Shown: positions 7,201 through 15,055, counted from the stretch's first letter. The stretch is 25,833 bases of DNA from Gammaproteobacteria bacterium (GCA_002748505.1 PDSN01000072.1:1-25833); one strand, 5' to 3'. Notes: generated by a model from the letters alone, not told the origin. Numbers and translations: made by a program.

Positions 7201-8867
7201 ACGTTAATCAGTGCCAGCAAACGGCGTAGTAAGCTTGCCAACCAGCTCAACAAATCAACATCGGTATCGTCGACTTCGCTGCCGCAAGCGTTAATTTGCA
7301 GCATAAGTTTACTTACTGCGCCTGACATATGGGCAATGGTGTCGGCACCTGCCACATAGGCGCTGCCGTGCAAGGAATGCAGGGCTCTCAATAAACTGTC
7401 GGGCGCCGCGCACCGGCCATCGTAAGATTTTACGAACGACTCGATCATCTGGATATTTACGGTGGCTTCAGACACAAATACGTCTTTCAGACCGGGATCC
7501 ATCTTGCAAATAACCCGCTCTTCCGCGGCAAATCGAACTCCGTCTGCTACCTGAGCACCGGCGTCATCTGTCGATACAGGTTCGCTATGAACACCTTTGG
7601 GGAAAATATTGGCACGGTGCTCAATAGCCTTCATTTCGTCTTCAGGCAAAGCACTGTCTTCGAACAGACGTTCTATGGCGATATGTAAGGTGGAAATAAT
7701 CTCGTCAAACAGCATAAAAAGCTGGTGGTTTTCGTACACCAAGCCTTCCGTAACGCGGTTTAACAGACTTTCACCCGCACCAGCAAATTCCGATAACTGC
7801 GCCACACCCGCGACATTACTGGTACCTTTAATAGAATGGAAACCCAAACGTAAATCGCTAAGCACACGAGAGCTTTTAGTGTCGTTTTTCCAGGCGGTAT
7901 AATTCGCCTTGACGCGTTCCAGTTCGCCCTCTATTTCCTCTTTAAACACGTCGAATACGGCGGGTTTTATCGAATCACTGGGCGCGTCCTCATCCAAAAG
8001 ATGCAAATGAACATCTACCCATTGATGATCCTCAGATTCACTATCAGTAATATACAGATCAACTAATTCCGGAGCCTGCTCAGCCTCACCCTTTAAATAG
8101 TTTTCTATGTTGCGAATACGATCGTTAGGTAGTTCTTCTTTGTTTATCAGCGCGTGTGCCAGTTCCGGCAGCGTTTCAACGTATAAGTCTATCCAGGGGT
8201 AAGCACTTTCTGCAACGGCTTGACCATTGGGAAAAAAATCATCAATCCAGCGTGCATAATCCGCCAGCGGAATCATTTCCACTACCTCGGCGGCGTTCTC
8301 AATGGCTTTTACGCTCTGCTTTAAGGATTGCGCTGCGTAACTGTTATTTGGATTGCAGCGCCACTCCAAATGATATTGTGTGATCGCATCAAGCTCCTTA
8401 GCAACCTCATCCTTAAAGGCTTGATACACATACCCGGAGGTGATACTCCCATCGCTGACGCCCTCAGGCTCTGCGGAGGATTCGTCGTCTTTCTCTTGCG
8501 TACCGGCCTGCTGCCTGCACAGTGCCTGAGTAAAATCTTGTAAAAACGCTGCGCGATCAGGACTGCTTTCATCGCTCATTACCGTGGCAGAGAACTGCTC
8601 CAACAGGTTTATAATCAACGACAGGTCATCATCCCGGCCTTCTACATCACCACCTTGCTCAATTTGTGACAAGGCGCCGCGAATTGAATCGATCACTTGA
8701 TAGGAAACCTTGAATTCCAAAAAGCGAAACAGGTTGGAGACCTTTTTCAAGCCGTGGCTAGCATCCAAAAACGCGCTGTAATTTTCGCGATCACGACAAA
8801 ACTCGTCCAAGGACTTCGCAACCTTAGAGAGTTCTGTTTCAATGCCTTCTAAAACTAATTCTGTCAT
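4284..8867 (-). CDS. chpA: Hybrid chemosensory histidine kinase ChpA (CheA-type)
   Basis: This 1527-residue kinase is the hub of the Pil-Chp twitching/surface-sensing system. In order: degenerate N-terminal helical segments (about 1-280, FimL-like); Hpt with His344 (HSIKG); Hpt-like with His497 (HSLHG, Lys replaced by His); another helical module (about 600-690); Hpt with His799 (HTLKG); a linker and dimerisation helices (about 920-1060); CheA-type ATPase with N-box HLLRNAVAHGIE (about 1113-1124), DDGAGLD, and GRGIGMD with GGTLSIAS; CheW-like domain (about 1250-1390); and a C-terminal receiver with Asp1454 (LLDVEMP) and Lys1506 (GKP). P. aeruginosa ChpA is about 2470 residues with more phosphotransfer domains, so this is a reduced form. 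It follows pilJ by 77 nt and overlaps the CheW gene downstream. Confidence 0.95.
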   Translation of the reverse strand: MTELVLEGIETELSKVAKSLDEFCRDRENYSAFLDASHGLKKVSNLFRFLEFKVSYQVIDSIRGALSQIEQGGDVEGRDDDLSLIINLLEQFSATVMSDESSPDRAAFLQDFTQALCRQQAGTQEKDDESSAEPEGVSDGSITSGYVYQAFKDEVAKELDAITQYHLEWRCNPNNSYAAQSLKQSVKAIENAAEVVEMIPLADYARWIDDFFPNGQAVAESAYPWIDLYVETLPELAHALINKEELPNDRIRNIENYLKGEAEQAPELVDLYITDSESEDHQWVDVHLHLLDEDAPSDSIKPAVFDVFKEEIEGELERVKANYTAWKNDTKSSRVLSDLRLGFHSIKGTSNVAGVAQLSEFAGAGESLLNRVTEGLVYENHQLFMLFDEIISTLHIAIERLFEDSALPEDEMKAIEHRANIFPKGVHSEPVSTDDAGAQVADGVRFAAEERVICKMDPGLKDVFVSEATVNIQMIESFVKSYDGRCAAPDSLLRALHSLHGSAYVAGADTIAHMSGAVSKLMLQINACGSEVDDTDVDLLSWLASLLRRLLALINVNTREIVESEQFLADVEARAKSLRDHLGDWTPRPSSNAQEAEQVADIEAFLQDTVEVRKRVQSAFDAWWEDRENIAIRRSLSQDLGELQVQSGRARFMELMALVGEIKTLITAANASEDATVDLIEEARDMLESVLDRMHLKRMVSVETEKFNALSVKIAELLSKDEPLLSDVSVAQTAASSDAPLAANEAASPRAAATQNFGVLELFLEEADEHLERLDSACDKWLSEPQSRKALDMQLRQLHTLKGNARLTNLTAVADLSHVLESLYEKMIAGDLEITQANQDLARDAIDRLQFYVDALQKREEPEPLDDIIEAVNLASQGGDWHGQELRTAVQGEQVKKGEPEITASAAHFTKPTLQSEIDTSGDKRIRVSAVLLDTLVRMAGDINIAHRDMEAKNSKERYNLSELELTIARLKRQLALLDFETDSKIIARVRDNHGAKDKQFDPLEMDHYSTLQHISRAIGETVNDLAAIGGMMSSSLDERESLVVSGAMRTREMHDRLLVVRQQPVRQLYARLERVVRMAGRETGKAVRFDMVGQDVRIDSHVLNKVLVPIEHLLRNAVAHGIETPEKRGSQKDAEGLVELSVEQDNGAIVIVVSDDGAGLDRDKILEHAVAKGMIDAGAAVSEQDIYRLILTPGLTTVDEVSKLSGRGIGMDAVVDGVRELGGTLSIASTPGKGSSFTVRLPASRSITKALLVKAANHVYAIPHGAVSTIVKIPADTLKKAYASEHPVLQYGAEKRELHHLGSLLGLSQLSDFSGTDDAAVLFFENDQQTLAMHVDELVGTSEIQVQPVVEQLKHLPWFIDSTILANGDIALVLDLNTLLENASRIADAHLLPVEPAKKQARPLIMVVDDSLTVRKITSHTLENNGFDVVLAKDGVDAIAVLQDVIPEVMLLDVEMPRMNGFELAAQMSNTPEFKDIPIIMITSRTGDKHRKQALDLGVHHYLGKPFNEPELIGHIHNLIEGQQHG

Positions 8868-8909
8868 CTTTGGTTCCGATACCTAACCTGTCAACACACC
8901 GGGACAACA

Positions 8910-8931
8910 GTGGGAGCTGCAATGCTCCCAC
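8910..8931 (-). other. Intercistronic hairpin between pilJ and chpA
   Basis: Perfect 8-bp inverted repeat GTGGGAGC / GCTCCCAC with a 6-nt loop. There is no T-tract, so it is more likely an RNA processing/stability or attenuation element than a full terminator. Confidence 0.5.
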
Positions 8932-8944
8932 CCGCATCGATCCA

Positions 8945-11050
8945 TTAGACCTTGTGTTTGTCTTGCTCGACCTGATCTTGTTCAGGCAGAGTGAACTCGG
9001 CAACAGACTTACGCAATTCCAAAACATTGCGCGCCAGGAAAACAGCGCCTTGATTGGTAAGCTTAATGTTGTTTGCCATTTTTTCCGTCACTTCCCGCAC
9101 CGCCTGCAAGGTCTCACGTACACCGGTTGCTTTGAGAGATTGCATTTCCGCACTGGTAGACATCTCCTTCGAACTATCGGTTACTTTGCGCGATACGGTT
9201 TCAATCTTGGCGAGCACATCACCGGCGTGTTCAGCCTGACGCGCACCGTTAAGTACCGTGGTAATACTGGATTCCATAGACGAAACCGCTTCGGAGGTAT
9301 CGGCCTGAATCGCGCTAATCAGTGATTCGATCTGCTTGGTCGCCCGGCCTGAGCGCTCCGCAAGGCGCTGTAGCTCATCCGCAACCAGTGAGAAACCGCG
9401 TCCTGCCTCGCCGGCGTTCGCCGCCTGCATGGATGCGTTCATCGCCAGAATATTGGTCTGGTCGGTGATGCCGTTAATCAGACCGATAATCGAGCCGATT
9501 TCCTGCGAGCTTTCACCCAAACGCTTAATCCGCTTAGAAGTACCTTGGATTTGCTCTCGCAAATCGCCCATCGCTTCCACGTTTTGATTGACCGCCCGAC
9601 CACCCTGTGCCGCAAGCTCATAGTTGTGCACAGTCACTTGCGACAGGTCTTTGGCTTTTTCCGCCATCTCTTCCAGCGCTTCCAACATTTTTTGACTGGT
9701 CTTGCTGGCCGCAGACACATCGCGCACCTGTGAGCGCGCCGCACCGGTAAGCTCCGAAGTCAGGTACTGACTTTTCTTCGCCGCTTCTGACACATTCACG
9801 GAGGTCCGGTTAATGGAAGTCACCACCTCGCGCATCGACTCCACAGCCATGTTAATCGAGTCTGCAATCGCACCGGTAATATCATCACTCACCGTCGCTT
9901 CAATCGACAGGTCACCATCGCCCAGGCCGCTGATTTCACGCAGCAGCTTACGAATCGCCGCCTGATTGCGCTCATTCTCGTTTACCACACGCGAGGCATT
10001 GCTGCGCTGTGACACAAACAGATATACCACGGCAAGCAGAAGCAAGGCCGCCACAATAAACAGGCCCCAGACAATAAGAGGGGCGATGCGCACGCCCGCA
10101 AGTTCGATAACACCCGCATTATCGCGATAAAACTCAACCAGCTCAGTATCTATCGCCGCCATGTTGTCCACCGCCACAGACATCACCGCCGTGGCATCGT
10201 TTTGACGTAGCTCGCCATCTGCTTCCTGCTCGACACGCCCCAAGGCATTCACCGCCGGCAGTAACTCAACAACCATGGATAACAATTCATCGCGGTAGCG
10301 ACTGATCGAATCGAGCTGTTTGGCCACCTCTTGTAAATTGGCTACAGTTTCATCGGAAAATCGGGTTTTACCGACGATATTCAAGGGGCCTTGTTCAAGC
10401 TCTGCCATCTCATCGGTGATTTGGGAGAGATGATCAAGTGCCAACACTGTGGTTGGGCCACCTTCTAATACCCGATGCAGGTTGGTTTCGATTTGCTGCA
10501 CCAGATAGAGCTGGCGCGTGGCGTAGTACACCTGCATGCCCTTGCCGGTCTCAGCCATTGATTTGGCGGCGGCCTCAGCCGCCTCGTGCATTGCCGGCAA
10601 CTGCTCAGTAATATCGCTGACGATACGATCAGCGCGCACAATCACCGACTGACTGGATAAAATCGAATTGACATGGGCGTTAACAGCTTCCCATGCCTGC
10701 TCCATTTCCTTGAGCTTGGGTTGAATTTTCGCAGGTGATGGCGGCAGGGATAAGCTTTCGTCACCATTGACCAATACGCCAGAAAGCTCCGCCATACGAT
10801 TGCGCGCCTCGCGCAGCTTTACGAAGGAACTTTCGATACCAGAGCCAGACTCCACCGCGTACTTGTCGATTTGCTGCACCAGTACATGCTGTTCGTTCGC
10901 CGCTGAGAGGTATTTTTTGTAATCCGCTTTTTGGGTTTCCTGGCGGAAAAAGATAAATAATGCCAAGGCCAGTATCGCCAATAGCGACAGCGACAGCAGC
11001 GTACCCAAATCTAACTTACGCCGTGATAACAATCCCGCTGAATTTATCAT
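8945..11050 (-). CDS. pilJ: Type IV pilus methyl-accepting chemoreceptor PilJ
   Basis: This 701-residue inner-membrane receptor feeds ChpA through CheW adaptors. It has TM1 at about 14-35 and a helical periplasmic sensor (about 40-320) containing the PilJ-type repeated helical pattern. TM2 is at about 322-346, followed by HAMP and linker. The cytoplasmic signalling coiled coil has its tip at about 528-560 (DQTNILAMNASMQAANAGEAGRGF), closely matching the PilJ/MCP consensus. The start has GAGGAAG at good spacing. There is no C-terminal NWETF-like tether for CheR/CheB, in line with the absence of those enzymes in the operon. It lies 66 nt after pilI. Confidence 0.95.
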   Translation of the reverse strand: MINSAGLLSRRKLDLGTLLSLSLLAILALALFIFFRQETQKADYKKYLSAANEQHVLVQQIDKYAVESGSGIESSFVKLREARNRMAELSGVLVNGDESLSLPPSPAKIQPKLKEMEQAWEAVNAHVNSILSSQSVIVRADRIVSDITEQLPAMHEAAEAAAKSMAETGKGMQVYYATRQLYLVQQIETNLHRVLEGGPTTVLALDHLSQITDEMAELEQGPLNIVGKTRFSDETVANLQEVAKQLDSISRYRDELLSMVVELLPAVNALGRVEQEADGELRQNDATAVMSVAVDNMAAIDTELVEFYRDNAGVIELAGVRIAPLIVWGLFIVAALLLLAVVYLFVSQRSNASRVVNENERNQAAIRKLLREISGLGDGDLSIEATVSDDITGAIADSINMAVESMREVVTSINRTSVNVSEAAKKSQYLTSELTGAARSQVRDVSAASKTSQKMLEALEEMAEKAKDLSQVTVHNYELAAQGGRAVNQNVEAMGDLREQIQGTSKRIKRLGESSQEIGSIIGLINGITDQTNILAMNASMQAANAGEAGRGFSLVADELQRLAERSGRATKQIESLISAIQADTSEAVSSMESSITTVLNGARQAEHAGDVLAKIETVSRKVTDSSKEMSTSAEMQSLKATGVRETLQAVREVTEKMANNIKLTNQGAVFLARNVLELRKSVAEFTLPEQDQVEQDKHKV

Positions 11051-11116
11051 TTCAAATCTTCCTCGTAATTACACAAGCGGCTTCAGCCGCCGTATTGTTT
11101 CCTGTGTTGCGAAGTG

Positions 11117-11683
11117 TTACTCCGCCCCAGTTTTCATTAAAAAGCGCCCGTCCTGCACCAGTGCAGCCATGCTTAATACCGGCCACAACTCCTGTTCGCT
11201 GGCTTGCGAAACGCTTTCATAGCAAAAATACTCCAGGCCCGAACGGCCTCGGCCCGTCTCATTGATATTGGCAATGGGGAAATACTGAATACCCAGCACA
11301 TCCTGAACTAAGAATCCGTAGTATTTGCTCAGGTTTTTTACCACCAGTACTTTGTTGGTAACACCTTGAGTAACTGCATCACCGCCTAAAAACGCCTGCA
11401 AATCAGTAAGCGGCAACACCTCGCCATGATAATTGCACAAGCCCACCAACCAATCCGGCGTACCGGAGATCCGGGTAATGCGTTCCGGCCTGGGCATAAC
11501 CTCGGTCAACTCATCCATGGAAGACACGACCTTGCGACCACTCAGCATAAAACCCAAACCGCGCCACTGGCCTTGCTGCTCCACCAATTCGGAGTCCGTG
11601 TTCAACATGTTCGCGGCACGTTCGTGCACAGCAATCAGTGCATCAAACACGGCTTTTGAGCTAATATCCATACTTGCACTCAT
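11117..11683 (-). CDS. pilI: CheW-like adaptor PilI
   Basis: This 188-residue single CheW-domain protein should couple PilJ to ChpA. CheW hallmarks are RISGTPDWLVGLCNYHGEVLP (about residues 71-91), PLTDLQAFLG (91-100) and the strand KVLVVKNLSKYYGFLVQDVLGI (111-132). It starts 5 nt after the pilH stop, so translation is probably coupled; the Shine-Dalgarno is weak. An alternative ATG at codon 5 (11671) cannot be excluded. It is the only intact CheW-type adaptor in the operon, since the chpC-like gene is broken. Confidence 0.92.
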   Translation of the reverse strand: MSASMDISSKAVFDALIAVHERAANMLNTDSELVEQQGQWRGLGFMLSGRKVVSSMDELTEVMPRPERITRISGTPDWLVGLCNYHGEVLPLTDLQAFLGGDAVTQGVTNKVLVVKNLSKYYGFLVQDVLGIQYFPIANINETGRGRSGLEYFCYESVSQASEQELWPVLSMAALVQDGRFLMKTGAE

Positions 11684-11688
11684 TCTGT

Positions 11689-12060
11689 TCAGGACACGCC
11701 CTGTAGCAGCTCTGCTACTTTAACGCGAAACATTTTCGCATCGACCGGTTTAACCATATAGTCGGCAGCGCCCTGACTCAGCCCCCATTCAATATCGGTC
11801 TCTTGGCTTTTCGTTGTCACCATCAAAATAGGGATGTGCCTGGTGCGCGTATTGCGATGAATCTGCCGCGTGGCTTTAAATCCATTCATGCCAGGCATCA
11901 CCACGTCCATCACTATAAGATCGGGCAAACTGCCGAGAGTCTGCTCCACGCTTTCCTCGCCACTGGAAGCCGTGAGTACGGTATGCCCGTCTTTTTTCAG
12001 CAACTTGCTCAAAACGTGTATTTCAGTTGGGGAATCATCTACGATAAGTATATTGGCCAT
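11689..12060 (-). CDS. pilH: Single-domain response regulator PilH
   Basis: This 123-residue CheY-like receiver has acidic residues Asp8/Asp9, phospho-acceptor Asp52 (VMDVVMPGMNG), Thr82/83 and Lys104 (VKPVD). The insert EWGLSQGAADYMVKP is characteristic of PilH-type receivers. GGAG precedes the ATG. In P. aeruginosa PilH opposes or resets PilG signalling and is linked to the retraction ATPase PilT. The order G-H-I-J is conserved here, with 45 nt after pilG. Confidence 0.93.
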   Translation of the reverse strand: MANILIVDDSPTEIHVLSKLLKKDGHTVLTASSGEESVEQTLGSLPDLIVMDVVMPGMNGFKATRQIHRNTRTRHIPILMVTTKSQETDIEWGLSQGAADYMVKPVDAKMFRVKVAELLQGVS

Positions 12061-12105
12061 GGCTCTTCTCCTCTCAAAACAAGTGTCAACTCATTTGAAT
12101 ATACA

Positions 12106-12498
12106 TTAATTACCCGACAACAGCTTGCTGATAATGGCATTAAGTTCATTTTCATCAACGGGCTTGCCCAAGCAGCAATCGAAGCCTGCTTCCAGGCCTT
12201 TTTTTCGATCAGATTCACGATCATTGCCGGACAACATAATCAACGGAATCGCAGAATATAAACTGTGAGCTTTTAGCAACTTGCAGGTCTGATAGCCGTC
12301 TATACCCGGCATCATCACATCCATCAAAACAATATCAGGGCGATGCTCCACAATACTGGAAATGGCGTCGTAACCATCTTGTGCGAGCATCACTTCATAC
12401 CCTACTGACACCAGGCGCTTGCGTGAAATAGCACGCACCATTTTACTATCGTCCACCACAAGCACACGGATGGATCTTTTTTGTTTCAAAGCGATCAT
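12106..12498 (-). CDS. pilG: Single-domain response regulator PilG
   Basis: CheY-like receiver of 130 residues with acidic pair DD at about 16-17, phospho-acceptor Asp60 (LMDVMMPGIDG), Ser90 and Lys112 (LGKPVDE). I use ATG 12498 because GAAGG lies 7 nt before it; an in-frame GTG at 12504 has no space for a ribosome binding site. In P. aeruginosa PilG promotes pilus extension with PilB and activates adenylate cyclase CyaB through FimL. It heads the conserved pilGHIJ order, 47 nt after the upstream exported protein gene. Confidence 0.93.
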   Translation of the reverse strand: MIALKQKRSIRVLVVDDSKMVRAISRKRLVSVGYEVMLAQDGYDAISSIVEHRPDIVLMDVMMPGIDGYQTCKLLKAHSLYSAIPLIMLSGNDRESDRKKGLEAGFDCCLGKPVDENELNAIISKLLSGN

Positions 12499-12519
12499 AT
12501 CCACGCCTTCTTTGAGTGG

Positions 12520-12538
12520 CGCGCAGCATTGCTGCGCG
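12520..12538 (-). other. Palindromic hairpin upstream of pilG
   Basis: CGCGCAGCA-T-TGCTGCGCG is a 19-nt perfect odd palindrome between the exported PilJ-N-like gene and pilG, 8 nt past the stop. It has no T-tract. It could set differential expression of the envelope genes and pilG, or protect an mRNA 3' end. Confidence 0.5.
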
Positions 12539-12545
12539 AAAGGGC

Positions 12546-13334
12546 TTATTTACGCAAAGCTTTTTTGAAGTAAAACTCTTTCAAGTTGTCTAGCTCTTTC
12601 TCCAGGCTGGAGGTCGAGGCCAGGACAATTACCGGCAGAGTGCCTTGCTCGATACCCACATAAAACTGCTCGGCAATAGGCCAGAATTCGTTGATTTTTC
12701 GAACGCTGGACGCTTGCGTAGCGTGATATCCCTTGTTTTTCGACAACTCCGCCAGGCCCGTTTCAAATTCGACAACTGCCGCGCGCACCTGCGTGACATT
12801 AACCTCATCGCGCAAACCCGAGTAATGGGAAATATAGTATTTGTTGACGCGCTCAAGCAGCAGCTCCATGCGCTCTATCAACAACAGCATATTCTCCGCA
12901 TCATTCGCAGCATCTCTGTGCTTACTGACGATCAACTCAGCACCTTCCAGTAGAGACTCACCCAGGTCGATAATCAGTGCGCCGTTCTCCAGGGAGAAAG
13001 GCTCGGTAATCACACTTTCAAGGTCTGACAGAGTGAATTTAAAGAAAGACAATATATTGCGCTCTTCACTACTCAAGTTCATACCACCAAGAGACTTGAT
13101 GCTTTTACGCAACACCGACATGTCCTGGTCTATTTCTTTTTTCGCGACGGCGGCGCGAATGCCTTTGCCGCGATAAAAGTAAGCTTTGGGAATGCTTTGG
13201 CTGACAAACTCAATGGCTTCTGCTGTTTCAAGCAACTTCAACTGCTTGGCATCGGAGGCAACGGCTTGACTTGTGCCAAAACCTGCTGCGCCTATCAGCA
13301 CACACGCTACGAGGATTTTCTCTAAAAACTTCAT
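12546..13334 (-). CDS. Exported PilJ N-terminal-domain-like protein (second of a pair)
   Basis: The 262-residue protein has a signal peptide (about 1-26, ending AVA) and no further membrane span, so it should be periplasmic. The mature part is almost all helix. An early segment (about 35-80; SIPKAYFYRGKGI followed by DQDMSVLRKSIKSL) resembles the helical periplasmic module of PilJ/NarX-type sensors, where a QR(M)LSQ-K-AYL pattern is usual. This family call is from pattern, not a search. Its ATG overlaps the TGA of the preceding gene (ATGA), so the two are translationally coupled and probably act together. Position just upstream of pilG suggests a role in signal input to PilJ or in pilus function; that is inference. 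Confidence 0.6.
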   Translation of the reverse strand: MKFLEKILVACVLIGAAGFGTSQAVASDAKQLKLLETAEAIEFVSQSIPKAYFYRGKGIRAAVAKKEIDQDMSVLRKSIKSLGGMNLSSEERNILSFFKFTLSDLESVITEPFSLENGALIIDLGESLLEGAELIVSKHRDAANDAENMLLLIERMELLLERVNKYYISHYSGLRDEVNVTQVRAAVVEFETGLAELSKNKGYHATQASSVRKINEFWPIAEQFYVGIEQGTLPVIVLASTSSLEKELDNLKEFYFKKALRK

Positions 13335-14131
13335 TCTACCAACTCCTGCTCTAACTTAAGGATTTCACGAATCTCGACAAACACATCAGACAATATTTTT
13401 TCCGCACGTGTAGGCATAAAGCGACCGGACTTGCTGTTCGCCATAAAACCAAACACCAAAAACCTGTCGTCAATCGTTTTCAGGCGCTTTTTAATCCCAG
13501 GTGAAACGAGACTATCCGGCGCCTTAGACAAATCGGCATACAGGGCTTCGAAGTGATTAATAGTCTCTTCTACATCATCATAGTAGTGACTATTTTCAAC
13601 GCCCCAGGCTTTTAGCATATAAAGCGCGCCCAAATGCTGTGTGTCCATACCCAGTTCAGATACTTCAACCACGTACTTCTCACCTTCGATCTGAGTTTGC
13701 TCCGCCAGTGCGAAAGCGAGAGTTTCACATTTCTTGGTAAATTCGGCAACGGTGTCACGCAATTTTGCCGCTTTGCCGACCTCAGGTTTAGAAAGAAAAT
13801 CTCCTTTTATACCATTCCAAATATCCGCCAACTCCTGGGTTTTCACCTTCAGATCGCCAACATCGTGGCTTATTACGTCGGCGATATATTTATCAATGGT
13901 GGCTGCACCATTTTTCAGGTCTGTTGCGGGGTCGTGATAAGTCACTCCCATGCCAACCATGGCGTAGTCTTTTAACACGCGGTTAGCCAACATGCAGATA
14001 TCGGCAATCTCGTGAACATCCGTCGCCGAAGCACGGGCAGATACTTCCATACCCATCAGCGCTAACAAAAACCACACTAAAAATTTACCTGCGGTCACCT
14101 TGCGCGCCCGCTTTCGATTACTTTGCCTCAC
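13331..14131 (-). CDS. Exported PilJ N-terminal-domain-like protein (first of a pair)
   Basis: I start this at the GTG at 14131, because AGGAGG (14145-14140) is 8 nt upstream; the GTG at 14138-14140 abuts it. The 266-residue product has a basic n-region and signal peptide ending at about residue 36 (ARASA), then a helical mature domain. The segment CMLANRVLKDYAMVGMGV followed by LKNGAATIDKYIADV parallels the coupled downstream protein and the PilJ-type sensor helices, so the pair look like distant paralogues. It lies 39 nt after the beta-barrel gene with no terminator between, so it is probably in the same transcript. Function unknown; a periplasmic co-sensor or an assembly partner are both possible. 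Confidence 0.6.
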   Translation of the reverse strand: MRQSNRKRARKVTAGKFLVWFLLALMGMEVSARASATDVHEIADICMLANRVLKDYAMVGMGVTYHDPATDLKNGAATIDKYIADVISHDVGDLKVKTQELADIWNGIKGDFLSKPEVGKAAKLRDTVAEFTKKCETLAFALAEQTQIEGEKYVVEVSELGMDTQHLGALYMLKAWGVENSHYYDDVEETINHFEALYADLSKAPDSLVSPGIKKRLKTIDDRFLVFGFMANSKSGRFMPTRAEKILSDVFVEIREILKLEQELVE

Positions 14132-14170
14132 CCTGAACACCTCCTACCATTACTCTGCAATAAAAACGAC

Positions 14171-14659
14171 TTAAAACATCAACACCAGTGACAGGCCGTA
14201 TACGTCAACGTGATCGCCGTCGACAAAATCACGGTTATAGGCAACACCCACACCAAAATTGTGATTGATGTGAAATTCGTAACCTACACCTAAGCGATAC
14301 ATGGTTTCATCATAGGAGTGGTGACCACCGACTGATTCCTCACCGATACCAGCGCCCAGACGCAAACCTTTCCAGGGATGCAGATAAACCATGCCTAAAA
14401 TCGCGTCCACCCCATAACCGTGGTGAGCATCGTTTGAATCTTCATAATTAAGACCGACGCCCCACTGACTATTGATACGATATTCATATTCAACACCGTA
14501 AATCATTTCGGTTTCGTGATCAGCCTTGCGCTCACCAGCGAATACGCCGAGAGCGTGATGGCTAAAATGGGTATCATCTGCTGCCTGTGCAAGATTAACT
14601 TGCGTCATCGCAGCAACCATAGTGCCTGTTGCCAGCAGTTTGAATAGTGTCTTGTTCAT
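14171..14659 (-). CDS. Small outer-membrane beta-barrel protein
   Basis: This 162-residue protein starts at an ATG preceded by AAGGAG (8-nt spacing). It has a clear signal peptide (about 1-26, ending AQA), then alternating amphipathic strands (YGVEYEYRINSQWGVGLNYE, MYRLGVGYEFHINHNFGVGVAYNRDF) and a C-terminal aromatic residue (SLVLMF) as needed for BAM insertion. It resembles OmpW/opacity-type eight-stranded barrels, but I cannot name a family. Loops are rich in His and acidic residues (THFSHH, DAHHG, GGHHS, GDHVD), which suggests possible metal binding. It appears to be the first gene of the Pil-Chp transcript. The extra upstream codons open in this frame lack a ribosome binding site and would bury the signal peptide. 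Confidence 0.8.
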   Translation of the reverse strand: MNKTLFKLLATGTMVAAMTQVNLAQAADDTHFSHHALGVFAGERKADHETEMIYGVEYEYRINSQWGVGLNYEDSNDAHHGYGVDAILGMVYLHPWKGLRLGAGIGEESVGGHHSYDETMYRLGVGYEFHINHNFGVGVAYNRDFVDGDHVDVYGLSLVLMF

Positions 14660-15055
14660 TTTGCTTTTCTCCTTAAGGAAGGTAAAATTTGTATCCGTCA
14701 TATTGCTTGTTCCAGTGTGACTTTCAAGAATTGGAAAGTGAAACAAATAATGGAGATTTCTCCAAAAAGCTGCAGCTATTTCTCGCAAGATGTGAACCAG
14801 TTGGCAGTTTGCGATTTTGTCCGGGCAGGCAGCGATGTATCAGTGACGCTTTTAGGCTCATTTCACAAAAAACCTGTGAAGAAAACCTGACCTAAAAAAT
14901 GGAACGACAAATTATTGGCGGATAAATATTACACACCGAACCAGGGCTCACTGCCAGAGAGGATATTACATCAATTCGGTGATTTTTTCGCTAAAATTCC
15001 AGTTGCTGATGAACCACTCAGGCAGGGCGCGAACCCGCTGGGCACGGGGTGTGCG
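14660..15055. other. Intergenic region between HAD phosphatase and the Chp operon
   Basis: This 396-nt stretch has no complete gene. It carries a putative promoter for the beta-barrel/Chp operon (14700-14727), a 7-bp inverted repeat CACCGAA/TTCGGTG around 14936-14986, and a short stretch (15055-14966, minus) that is open in frame with the HAD stop codon. I see no obvious terminator for the HAD gene. Confidence 0.5.
14700..14727 (-). promoter_or_regulatory. Putative promoter of the beta-barrel/Pil-Chp operon
   Basis: Minus strand: -35 TTGAAA (14727-14722), 16-nt spacer, -10 CAATAT (14705-14700), about 40 nt before the beta-barrel ATG. Moderate match only. Confidence 0.35.
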
